From an uncultured Collinsella sp. (GTDB taxonomy: Bacteria > Actinomycetota > Coriobacteriia > Coriobacteriales > Coriobacteriaceae), in contig CABRHS010000015.1 in the NCBI GenBank assembly GCA_902470815.1, positions 1 through 47,060 of the forward strand: a stretch of 47,060 nucleotides of DNA, read 5' to 3'. The translations under genes and the position numbers were made by a program. Under the pieces are notes generated by a model. The model was given only the letters and a program-made list of their open reading frames with translations, ran no database searches and was not told the origin of the DNA. Positions 24,357-30,838 of the stretch are shown one piece after another (the first letter of the stretch is position 1; the number at the start of each line of letters is the position of its first letter).

Positions 24357-25412
24357 TTAGACCAGAAACTTGTCGGTCATGCCCGCGCCAGGCTCGATCG
24401 GATCGGCGAAACCCTGGTCGCTCACCCACTCGAAGAAGGCGTCCCAGCGCTTGGGGTCGATTTCGCCCCAGCTCTCGGCATCGGCCTGATACTGCTCGGC
24501 GAGATAAGTCTGGCTGGCGACCACGAGCTCCTTCTCGAGCTCGGGAGCGGCCTTGAGCAGCACCTCCGCCGCGCCCTGCGGATCGACGATGCAGTCCTCG
24601 TAGCCGCGACGCGTGGCATCCATGAAGGCCTGGACCATCTCGGCGTCGGACTCGATCACATCGTTGTTGGCGATGATGACCGGGGTGTAGAAGTCGAAGA
24701 CTGGGTCGATGTCGGCGAAGGCGAAGTAGTTGGTGTCCAGCCCTGCCAGCTTGCACTTCTCGCCCGCCCAAGCCCAGTAGATCCAGATGGAGTCGACCTG
24801 GTCGGTGGAAAGCGCGGTCACCTCGTCGGTGACGGTGGAGGGAATCATCTCGACCTGGGAGAAGTCGCCGCCGTCGGCCTCGACGCAGCGCTCTATCACG
24901 CCCTGCTCGATGGGAAGCTCCCACGTGGCGTAGGTGTGCCCGGCCATCTGGGCGGGACCGGTGATGCCCTTGTCCTTCATGCTGATGATGCCGGAGGTGT
25001 TGTGCTGTATGATCGCCGCGATGGCGGTGACGGGCATGGGCTCGGAGCCGGAGACGTAGGAGGCCATGGTGTCCTGGAAGGTCACGCCGAACTCGGCGTC
25101 ACCGGCGGCGACCAGGGCGTCGGCGCCGTTCTCGGGGGCTTGGACGATCTCGACCTCGAGGCCGGCCTCCTTGTAGTAGCCGCGCTCGGCGGCAACGTAC
25201 ACGCCGGTGTGATTGGTGTTGGGCGTCCAATCGAGGGCGAAGGTGACCTTGCGGAGCTTATCCCCGCCGGAGGCGGCGGAGCCGGCGGGCTTCTCGGCGC
25301 CACCGCAGCCGACGAGGGCCGCGGCGCCGGCGAGGGCCGCCCCGGCGCCCAGCAGTGCGCGACGCGAGACCATGTGGCCGGGCATCATGTTGGTCATGGG
25401 GTTCTTCTGCAT
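24357..25412 (-). CDS. thiY: ThiY-like substrate-binding lipoprotein (NMT1/THI5 family)
   Basis: Extracytoplasmic binding protein, 351 aa, of the NMT1/THI5-like family that carries pyrimidine precursors of thiamine. A twin-arginine signal (SRRALLGAGAALAGAAALVG) ends in a lipobox with Cys36, so it is probably a Tat-exported lipoprotein. The mature part has VTFALDWTPNTNHTGVYVAA, GLEVEIVQAPENGADALVAA and FGVTFQDTMASY, as in ThiY/ThiY-like proteins. The ATG at 25412 follows AAAGGAG. A 149-bp gap with a GGGGCC/GGCCCC hairpin separates it from thiX. The TPP riboswitch of the operon supports thiamine-precursor uptake; the exact ligand (HMP or formylaminopyrimidine) is not proven. Confidence 0.88.
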   Translation of the reverse strand: MQKNPMTNMMPGHMVSRRALLGAGAALAGAAALVGCGGAEKPAGSAASGGDKLRKVTFALDWTPNTNHTGVYVAAERGYYKEAGLEVEIVQAPENGADALVAAGDAEFGVTFQDTMASYVSGSEPMPVTAIAAIIQHNTSGIISMKDKGITGPAQMAGHTYATWELPIEQGVIERCVEADGGDFSQVEMIPSTVTDEVTALSTDQVDSIWIYWAWAGEKCKLAGLDTNYFAFADIDPVFDFYTPVIIANNDVIESDAEMVQAFMDATRRGYEDCIVDPQGAAEVLLKAAPELEKELVVASQTYLAEQYQADAESWGEIDPKRWDAFFEWVSDQGFADPIEPGAGMTDKFLV

Positions 25413-25561
25413 CAGAATCTCCTTTTTGCTCGGGGGCCGAGGCCCCGGACTCGTGTGGATACCGCAGGGAATCCTGCGATTGAAAGGGTGTACCTGCCAC
25501 CAGGGTGGACTCGGCAGCCGGGCGCGTGAGGCGCCGGCGAGCGCGCATGCGCTCAAAACGC

Positions 25562-26365
25562 CTAGCGGATGGAATCGCCCCGGCGCTCCCAGGGCATGGC
25601 GATGCGGCGCACCGCGTCGACCGCCCACATGAGCGCGAGGCTCAGGGCCGAAATCAAAAAGATGACGGCGAACATCTTGTCGAACGAATACGCCTTGCGC
25701 ACGCGCGTCATGTACACGCCCAGGCCCGAGAAGCCACCGAGCCACTCGGCGATCACGGCGCCCACTATGGCGTAGGCGGCCGAGATCTTGAGGCCCGAGA
25801 AGAACTGCGGCATCGCGGCGGGAAGCTTCACATGGCGCAAGATCTGCACGCGCGTGGCGCCCATGGCGCGCATGAGGTCGATCTCGTCGGGGTCGACGGA
25901 ACGCAGGCCCTCGAGCATCCCCACCGTGATGGGAAAGAAGGTCGCCACCACGATGAGCACCACCTTGGGCAGCATTCCATAGCCGAACCAGAGCACCAGG
26001 AGCGGCGCGATGGCGACGGTGGGAATCGTCTGGGTGAGCACCACAATCGGATAAAACGCGCGAAAGAGCAGATCGAAGCGGTCCATAGCGAGGGCGGCGG
26101 CGAAGCCCAGGGCCACGCCGGCGGCAAGACCCAACCCCGCCTCGGCGAGCGAGGTCGCGGCGTGCCCCGCAAGCAGGTGCCAATCGCCCACGAGCGCCCG
26201 CACCACGCGCACGGGGCTCGGCAGCATGAACGACGGAACCAGGCCGGTCGAGCACGCGAACTGCCATAAAGCCAAAAGGGCCAGAAGCGTCAACGGGGCA
26301 GCCAGAACGGAGAGGGCGCCCGCGCATCGCCCGCGGCGGCCTTGCGGCGCCTCCGTTTTACGCAT
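25562..26365 (-). CDS. thiX: ABC transporter permease, ThiX-like
   Basis: Membrane subunit, 267 aa with about six helices, of the BPD_transp_1 family. The EAA loop is ...GATRVQILRHVKLPAAMPQF, followed by GLKISAAYAIVGAVIAEWLG, as in the nitrate/sulfonate/thiamine-precursor group. The ATG at 26365 (MRKTEAPQGRRG) overlaps the end of the thiamine-binding protein gene by 8 bp, which indicates translational coupling; an in-frame start at 26440 would overlap it by 83 bp. It pairs with the downstream ThiY and ThiZ. Confidence 0.9.
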   Translation of the reverse strand: MRKTEAPQGRRGRCAGALSVLAAPLTLLALLALWQFACSTGLVPSFMLPSPVRVVRALVGDWHLLAGHAATSLAEAGLGLAAGVALGFAAALAMDRFDLLFRAFYPIVVLTQTIPTVAIAPLLVLWFGYGMLPKVVLIVVATFFPITVGMLEGLRSVDPDEIDLMRAMGATRVQILRHVKLPAAMPQFFSGLKISAAYAIVGAVIAEWLGGFSGLGVYMTRVRKAYSFDKMFAVIFLISALSLALMWAVDAVRRIAMPWERRGDSIR

Positions 26366-26666
26366 CGTTCTCGTGGTACTTGGAGATCTTCTCCTCGGTG
26401 GTGAGGACGCCGTCCTCAGGCGCGAAGAAAATCTTGACATAGGTGGCCACCTCAGGGGCGCCTGCCTCGACGCAGATGCGGTTCACGCCCGCCACGACCT
26501 CCATGCACAGGTCGTACTCGCCCTGGATGGTCGTCTCGAACGGGCCGACGTAGGCGTCGGGGAATTTGGTCTGGATATAGGCGATCGCCTCGTCGACGAT
26601 GCGGCAGACCTCGTCGTTGCCGCCCACGCGCTGGGGCAGGACCTGGATCGCGACACTTGCTTCCAT
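26358..26666 (-). CDS. Thiamine-binding protein (MTH1187/YkoF-like)
   Basis: Protein of 102 aa of the thiamine_BP (DUF77) family, which binds thiamine or its HMP moiety in a ferredoxin-like fold. It starts MEASVAIQVLPQRVGGNDEV and continues with VDEAIAYIQTKFPDAYVGPF, ETTIQGEYDLCMEVVAGVNR and EVATYVKIFFAPE. No signal peptide. The ATG at 26666 follows GGAAAGGAAAG and lies just after the riboswitch terminator. As first gene of a TPP-controlled ABC operon it may be a cytosolic binding partner for the imported pyrimidine. Confidence 0.9.
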   Translation of the reverse strand: MEASVAIQVLPQRVGGNDEVCRIVDEAIAYIQTKFPDAYVGPFETTIQGEYDLCMEVVAGVNRICVEAGAPEVATYVKIFFAPEDGVLTTEEKISKYHENDA

Positions 26667-26689
26667 GAGCTTTCCTTTCCGAGGCCACG

Positions 26690-26723
26690 AAAAGCGGGCC
26701 CCTCGATTTCCGTAGGGGCCCGC
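26690..26723 (-). terminator. Intrinsic terminator, TPP riboswitch expression platform
   Basis: On the minus strand a perfect 10-bp stem (26714-26723 with 26694-26703) with a 10-base loop is followed by TTTT (26690-26693). It lies between the aptamer and the first gene, as expected for transcriptional attenuation. Confidence 0.85.
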
Positions 26724-26756
26724 TCGCACGCGTCTTCGCTCGGAGCACGGCTGCTC

Positions 26757-26936
26757 AATCCCTACGCCGGCATTACCCGGATCAGGTTGCGGGTCGAAGC
26801 GGTGCGGGGCGCGGTCGAGGCGCATAGCCCAACCGGAATCGGGCTCTTTTCGCGGCGCGCGCTGCGGCGCGGAACTCGACGCGTCCCCACGGGCTTCCTC
26901 TCAGCCGGCCTCCGCCAGCTCCCCGTTGGTACAAAG
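26757..26936 (-). ncRNA. TPP riboswitch (THI element)
   Basis: The minus strand carries GGGGAGC, then GGCTGAGAGGAAGCCC (CTGAGA at 26899-26904), and later ACCTGATCCGGGTAATGCC followed by GGCGTAGGGA, the two conserved halves of the TPP aptamer. The P3 arm between them is unusually long (about 90 nt). A terminator follows. High TPP should stop transcription of the thiamine-precursor operon. Confidence 0.95.
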
Positions 26937-26939
26937 CTG

Positions 26940-26945
26940 AGTATA
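26940..26945 (-). promoter_or_regulatory. -10 box of the riboswitch operon
   Basis: TATACT on the minus strand, a few bases upstream of the aptamer. No good -35 is seen; a GC-rich imperfect inverted repeat (26952-26981), perhaps a manA terminator without U tract, occupies that region. Confidence 0.45.
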
Positions 26946-27012
26946 GAGCAACATCGGCGCCGCCGCTGCCGGCGCCGCCGATGCCCAAAATTACGTTCGC
27001 CCTTTTTACGCG

Positions 27013-27945
27013 CTACAGATGAGACGTGATCACCGTCATGTCGCCGGTGAACAAGAGCTCATCGCACGCCGCGAGCGCGAGCAGATGAGAACCCTTCTCA
27101 ACGGGCTCGCCGTTCACCGTGCCCGCGCCCTCGATGACGCTCACGCAGGTGAAGGGATGGGGCGTCGCGAAAGCAAGCTCCCCGTCGACGCGCAGGCGCT
27201 CGACGGTGTAGCAGTCGTTTGAGACGAGAACCGTCACGCCGTCGACCTCGGGCGCCGTGACCTCGCCGGACTTGGGCGCCTCCATGGCGTAGTCGATGAC
27301 GTCGAGGGACTGCTCGAGGTGCAGGGGGCGCAGCTTGCCGTCGTCACCAGGGCGGTCGTAATCGTAGACGCGATAGGTCACATCGCTCGACTGCTGCGTC
27401 TCCAAGATCACCGTGCCGCCCTTGATGGCGTGCACGCAGCCGGGGTCGATCTGGAAGAAGTCGCCCGCGTGAATCGGGATCTCGTTGAGCAGCTCGCTCC
27501 AGCGGCCCTCCTGGACCATCTGCGCGAACTCCTCGCGCGACGCGGCGTTCTGCCCTACCACGATGGTGCCGCCCTCATCGGCGGAAAGCACGTACCAGCA
27601 CTCCTTCTTGCCAAGGCTGCCGTTCTCGTGCTCACCGGCGTACGCGTCGTCGGGGTGGACCTGGATGGACAGGTCGTCGGCGGCGTCGATGATCTTGACG
27701 AGCAAGGGGAACACATCGCCCTCGCAGCCGCCGAACAGCTCGCGATGGTTCGCCCACAGCCACGAGAGCGTCTTGCCCGCGAACTCGCCCGTGGCGATGG
27801 CGTCATCGCCGTTGGGGTGCGCGGAGATCGCCCAGCACTCGCCCACAGGGCCATCCGGGATCTCGTAACCAAACTCGGTTGCCAAGCGGCGCCCGCCCCA
27901 GATCTTGCCCTTGAAATCGGGCACGAGCTTGATGATCGAATCCAC
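27013..27945 (-). CDS. manA: Mannose-6-phosphate isomerase, class I short type
   Basis: Zinc enzyme interconverting mannose-6-P and fructose-6-P; 310 aa, the length of the Bacillus-type short ManA. IIKLVPDFKGKIWGGRRLAT opens the cupin. SIQVHPDDAYAGEHENG supplies zinc-binding Gln, His and Glu, and FFQIDPGCVHAIKGG the last His. The GTG at 27945 follows AGAGAGGA and gives the usual start; upstream in-frame ATG would add a non-conserved tail. It has its own promoter about 75 bp upstream and is followed by the TPP-regulated operon on the same strand. Confidence 0.93.
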   Translation of the reverse strand: MDSIIKLVPDFKGKIWGGRRLATEFGYEIPDGPVGECWAISAHPNGDDAIATGEFAGKTLSWLWANHRELFGGCEGDVFPLLVKIIDAADDLSIQVHPDDAYAGEHENGSLGKKECWYVLSADEGGTIVVGQNAASREEFAQMVQEGRWSELLNEIPIHAGDFFQIDPGCVHAIKGGTVILETQQSSDVTYRVYDYDRPGDDGKLRPLHLEQSLDVIDYAMEAPKSGEVTAPEVDGVTVLVSNDCYTVERLRVDGELAFATPHPFTCVSVIEGAGTVNGEPVEKGSHLLALAACDELLFTGDMTVITSHL

Positions 27946-28019
27946 TGCAGTTCCTCTCTGTCGCCGTTGACCTGCGTGGCGCACAAGCCCCTCAAGAGCC
28001 GTGCCCCACCTTTGCATGC

Positions 28020-28049
28020 ATTGTACTCACTTCTCCGTGTGCAGAGCAA
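28020..28049 (-). promoter_or_regulatory. manA promoter
   Basis: TTGCTC (28044-28049), an 18-bp spacer and TACAAT (28020-28025) on the minus strand, about 75 bp before the start. Confidence 0.5.
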
Positions 28050-28237
28050 AACACCCTGTGGCCATACCCCTCAGTTGGGTGCGCATGCCGGCGATGAAGG
28101 AGGGCCGCCGCGAGGGCACTCGAGCGTAAAGGCGCCCGGGCGTCAGGGCGAAAGGTGCAAGGCGGAAAGTGCAGAAACCCGGGACGCGATAGCGCACGGG
28201 TGCGACGGAGCCATCTTTGGAGAAGATGCGGTGTCGC

Positions 28238-28266
28238 AGGACAGGTGGACGTGGGGCGGATACAAA
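28238..28266 (+). promoter_or_regulatory. Candidate promoter of the FMN reductase gene
   Basis: AGGACA (28238-28243), 17 bp, TACAAA (28261-28266), 68 bp upstream of the ATG. Confidence 0.35.
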
Positions 28267-28333
28267 CGCGACCAAGCGGGCAACATACGCCATGCAGCCC
28301 GAACGATTCGTCGTTCCAACGAAAGGAGCAGGT

Positions 28334-28888
28334 ATGCCCCGTATTCTCATGGTTATCGGCTCGCTGCGCGAGCAGTCCTTCAATCGGCAGCTCGCCCGTG
28401 AAGTCGAACGGATCATCGGCGATCGCGCCGAGGTGTCGTATCTCGATTGGACCGACGTGCCCCTCATGAATCAAGATATCGAGTGGCCCGTGCCGCAGCC
28501 GGTGCAGCGCGTGCGCGATGCCATCCTGGGGGCAGACGCCATCTGGTTCTTCTCACCGGAATACAATTCGAACATCCCCGGAGGCCTCAAGAACCTGCTC
28601 GACTGGCTCTCCCGCCCCACCGACCAGCACGACCGTACGAGTCCCTCGGCAATCAAGGGCAAGCGGGCGGCGATCTTCGGCGTGGGCGGACGTGCCGCCA
28701 CGGCGGGCATGCGCGAGAACCTGGCGAGGTTGCTGGCGGTCATGGGCGTCACCGTCGTGGGCGAGACCGGCTTGGGAATCTCGCTCGCCCCCGAGGCGTG
28801 GCGCAGCGGCGTCCTCGAACTCGAGCCCGGCACGCAAGGAGCGCTTGAGGCGATGGTCGGCGATTATCTCGCCGCATGGGCGGAATAG
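28334..28888 (+). CDS. NADPH-dependent FMN reductase family flavoprotein
   Basis: Flavodoxin-fold oxidoreductase of 184 aa. RILMVIGSLREQSFNRQLAR holds the GSxRxxSxNxxL FMN-phosphate loop, and SPEYNSNIPGGLKNLLDWLS is the family's PEYN-x-x-x-PG-x-LKN-x-ID-like signature. Related enzymes reduce quinones, azo dyes or chromate with NAD(P)H. The ATG at 28334 follows AAAGGAG. It stands alone on the plus strand; a strong hairpin lies 93 bp after the stop. Physiological substrate unknown. Confidence 0.92.
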   Translation: MPRILMVIGSLREQSFNRQLAREVERIIGDRAEVSYLDWTDVPLMNQDIEWPVPQPVQRVRDAILGADAIWFFSPEYNSNIPGGLKNLLDWLSRPTDQHDRTSPSAIKGKRAAIFGVGGRAATAGMRENLARLLAVMGVTVVGETGLGISLAPEAWRSGVLELEPGTQGALEAMVGDYLAAWAE

Positions 28889-28920
28889 CGCGCCGTATCG
28901 AGCGTTGGGCGGAATACGCA

Positions 28921-28976
28921 GGCGGACAGCCGAACAGACCCCATAATTCGCAGCCGGACATCCGAACAGACCCCCA
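28921..28976. repeat. Two-copy 32-bp tandem repeat
   Basis: The unit G(G/C)CGGACA(G/T)CC then GAACAGACCCC occurs at 28921 and again at 28953, exactly 32 bp apart, with about 20 of the first 22 bases identical. It lies between the FMN reductase stop and the following hairpin. Confidence 0.55.
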
Positions 28977-28980
28977 AGAG

Positions 28981-29020
28981 AATACCCCCGCGCACCTTCA
29001 AAAGGGTGCGCGGGGGTATT
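28981..29020. terminator. Bidirectional 16-bp hairpin terminator
   Basis: The arms 28981-28996 and 29005-29020 are perfect reverse complements (AATACCCCCGCGCACC). They end in AT pairs on both sides, giving TATTTG on the plus strand and TATTCTCTT on the minus strand. It serves the convergent FMN reductase and small membrane protein genes. Confidence 0.7.
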
Positions 29021-29024
29021 TGCG

Positions 29025-29165
29025 TTATCGCCGGATGCGGCGATGCACGGCGACCCCCACCGCGATGACCGCGACGGCAAGCACGCACAGGACCGCCAGG
29101 TATGCCATGAGCCCCTCGGGCGTGATCGAGCCCTCAATCGATGAGCTCGTGCCATTCAGCATCAT
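29025..29165 (-). CDS. Small single-pass membrane protein, unknown
   Basis: Peptide of 46 aa with a short polar N-terminus (MMLNGTSSSIEGSITPEG), one membrane helix (YLAVLCVLAVAVIAVGVAV) and a basic end HRRIRR, giving N-out topology by the positive-inside rule. GGGGGG lies a few bases before ATG-ATG at 29165/29162. It ends five bases before a strong hairpin terminator, which supports a real transcription unit. Small subunits such as KdpF have this form, but no kdp genes are adjacent. I do not recognise a family. Confidence 0.45.
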   Translation of the reverse strand: MMLNGTSSSIEGSITPEGLMAYLAVLCVLAVAVIAVGVAVHRRIRR

Positions 29166-29462
29166 CGCGCCCCCCTTCGGTCGGTCATCGAACGGGATAC
29201 CGCCCGATGGCGCCGCCGCCGAGCGCGATCCCACTCAACTCCAGACGGTAGCGCACGAATATCAGGGACCGGTAAGCGCCGCGTCAGCAATCGGGCCGCC
29301 TACGCTCGGCACTCGTGGAGCGGCGACGGAACCCGAGCGCCGGGCATGAACTCTCACGTGAGTCGCAAGGAAAGAGGGCCCATCGCACTCCGCGAGGCAA
29401 GGCACCGTGAAGTCCGTGATGCGGAGATTCCGCCTCATGGGAATTCGAGGCGCGCCCTCGAA
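29166..29462. other. 297-bp gap before the ROK kinase gene end
   Basis: No gene is seen. An ATTCGAGG/CCTCGAAT hairpin overlaps the ROK stop codon at about 29446-29466. The remainder presumably carries the promoter of the small membrane protein, which I cannot place. Confidence 0.4.
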
Positions 29463-30353
29463 TCAGCCCTCAAGCGCCTGGGCGCCCAGGGCGATGGCGC
29501 CCAGCACGCCCTGGTCGCCACCGCACGCCGGCGGCACGATGTAGCCGTCGATATCGGCGAGCTCGGGCGTCGCCAGATAGCCGTTGATCTGCTCGAGGAC
29601 CTTGGCACGCACCCGCGCCATGAGCTTGGGGGCGTGATCGGGCACGCCGCCGCCGAGCACGATGCGCTGCGGGGAGAGCGTGTAGATGTAGGTGGCGATG
29701 CCCTGCGCGATGTAGGCGCTCTCGAGCTCCAGGAAGCCCTCGTCGTCGGCCATGTCCGACGCGCGCTCCACGCCATAGCGCGCCACCACGGCGGGACCGG
29801 CGGCCAAACCCTCGAAGCAGCTGTCATGGCTCGGGCAGTTGCAGGCGAAGCCCTCGTCCCCCGGCACGCGGGCGAGCGCGATGTGCCCGGCCTCCGGATG
29901 GAGCATGCCATGGAGCAGGTGGCCGTCCACGTACACGCCCGCCCCTATGCCCGTGCCGACCGTGATGTAGATCACGTTTTCGAGCCCCTTGCCGGCGCCG
30001 TACATGACCTCACCCAAGCAAGCGCCGTTGACGTCGGTGTCGTACCCGCAGGGCACGCCAAGGCCGCGCCGCATCTCCCCCAAAAAGTCGTAGCCGCGCC
30101 AGGCCAGCTTGGGCGTCTGCAGGATATGGCCGTAATCGGGCGACTTGGGGTTGACCGCCGTGGGGCCGAACGCCGCGATGCCCAGAGCGGCGATACCCTT
30201 GCCCGAGAACCACTCGACCATGGCGGGGACCGTCTTCGCAGGCTCTTCCGTGGAAATGCTCGCACGCTCGACGATCGTGCCGTCCGCATATCCGGTCGCG
30301 AGCACCATTTTGGTACCGCCTGCCTCGATCGCACCAATCAACTGCCGATCCAC
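29463..30353 (-). CDS. ROK family sugar kinase, fructokinase-like
   Basis: ATP-dependent hexose kinase of 296 aa. LIGAIEAGGTKMVLATG is the N-terminal phosphate motif. ITVGTGIGAGVYVDG and the zinc-containing ROK motif HPEAGHIALARVPGDEGF-ACNCPSHDSCFEGLAAGPAV follow, as in Bacillus-type fructokinases. RIVLGGGVPDHAPKLMARV is in the C-terminal part. The GTG at 30353 is chosen because AGGGAGGG stands 4 bases upstream and the chain then begins directly at the family N-terminus. A TATATT -10 box at 30390-30395 makes the ATG at 30383 unlikely. Fructose is the likeliest substrate; mannose or glucose are possible. Confidence 0.9.
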   Translation of the reverse strand: MDRQLIGAIEAGGTKMVLATGYADGTIVERASISTEEPAKTVPAMVEWFSGKGIAALGIAAFGPTAVNPKSPDYGHILQTPKLAWRGYDFLGEMRRGLGVPCGYDTDVNGACLGEVMYGAGKGLENVIYITVGTGIGAGVYVDGHLLHGMLHPEAGHIALARVPGDEGFACNCPSHDSCFEGLAAGPAVVARYGVERASDMADDEGFLELESAYIAQGIATYIYTLSPQRIVLGGGVPDHAPKLMARVRAKVLEQINGYLATPELADIDGYIVPPACGGDQGVLGAIALGAQALEG

Positions 30354-30389
30354 TATGCCCTCCCTGGGGTCGATTTCAGCCATCACCCC

Positions 30390-30395
30390 AATATA
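30390..30395 (-). promoter_or_regulatory. -10 box of the ROK kinase gene
   Basis: TATATT on the minus strand, 37 bp upstream of the GTG start. The -35 (TCAATC at 30413-30418 with a 17-bp spacer) is weak. Confidence 0.35.
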
Positions 30396-30731
30396 AACTC
30401 CAAGGCCCTTCCGATTGACCATCGGCCGCGATGAAATATGGGTTATTCTTCGTCTCATACACAACTAATGACAATCTGCATCCGAAAAAGCGTGGAAATC
30501 GACCCGTTCACGTTCTGGCGACCCGGATCGAGCATCCCCCGTGTCGGCGCTCATTCTAGTAAGTCACATGAGGTTGCCCATACGATCCGGACCTCAATGT
30601 AAACCTACATAAGGCACAGGTGCTCAGTTGAGATTCCAAAGCTCTTGCCCAAACCCCCTGCGCCGCTCCCGCAAAACGCAATCGCGATAGTCGGCATAGA
30701 TTTCTCAGCGACCACATGCAATGGAAAAAAC
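30396..30731. other. Intergenic region between divergent ROK kinase and membrane protein genes
   Basis: No convincing gene. A 30-codon minus-strand frame at 30605-30697 (MPTIAIAFCGSGAGGLGKSF...) is too short to interpret. The stretch is less GC-rich than its surroundings. Confidence 0.4.
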
Positions 30732-30781
30732 GCTGGCACCCGCGCTCCACGGCACTGCGGGACCCTATACTGGGTGCCAGC
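30732..30781 (+). promoter_or_regulatory. Inverted repeat bracketing a -10 box
   Basis: GCTGGCACCC (30732-30741) and GGGTGCCAGC (30772-30781) are perfect 10-bp inverted copies 30 bp apart. TATACT (30766-30771) lies directly before the second arm and is the likely -10 of the downstream membrane protein gene. This arrangement suggests a repressor operator or a regulatory hairpin. Confidence 0.5.
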
Positions 30782-30838
30782 AATCGACCCCACGGCGATG
30801 CATCAGCCGACCCGCACGTGACTGGAGATGATGAGGCG

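Larger units (their letters stand above)
27946..28333. other. 388-bp divergent intergenic region
   Basis: No gene is seen. It holds the manA promoter and a weak candidate promoter for the FMN reductase, listed separately. The middle is rich in short purine runs and shows no clear structure. Confidence 0.5.

Noticed and set aside
24357..26327. Single 656-codon frame covering thiY and thiX
   Set aside because: The first 305 codons are out of frame with the permease and lack its motifs; the real thiY starts at 25412 after AAAGGAG with a Tat lipoprotein signal.
29025..29165. KdpF of a potassium ATPase
   Set aside because: Size and topology fit, but a terminator follows at once and no kdpA/B/C genes are present.
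30605..30697. 30-codon minus-strand frame with a Gly-rich start (MPTIAIAFCGSGAGG...)
   Set aside because: Too short, no clear ribosome binding site, and no continuation in other frames that would show a broken gene.
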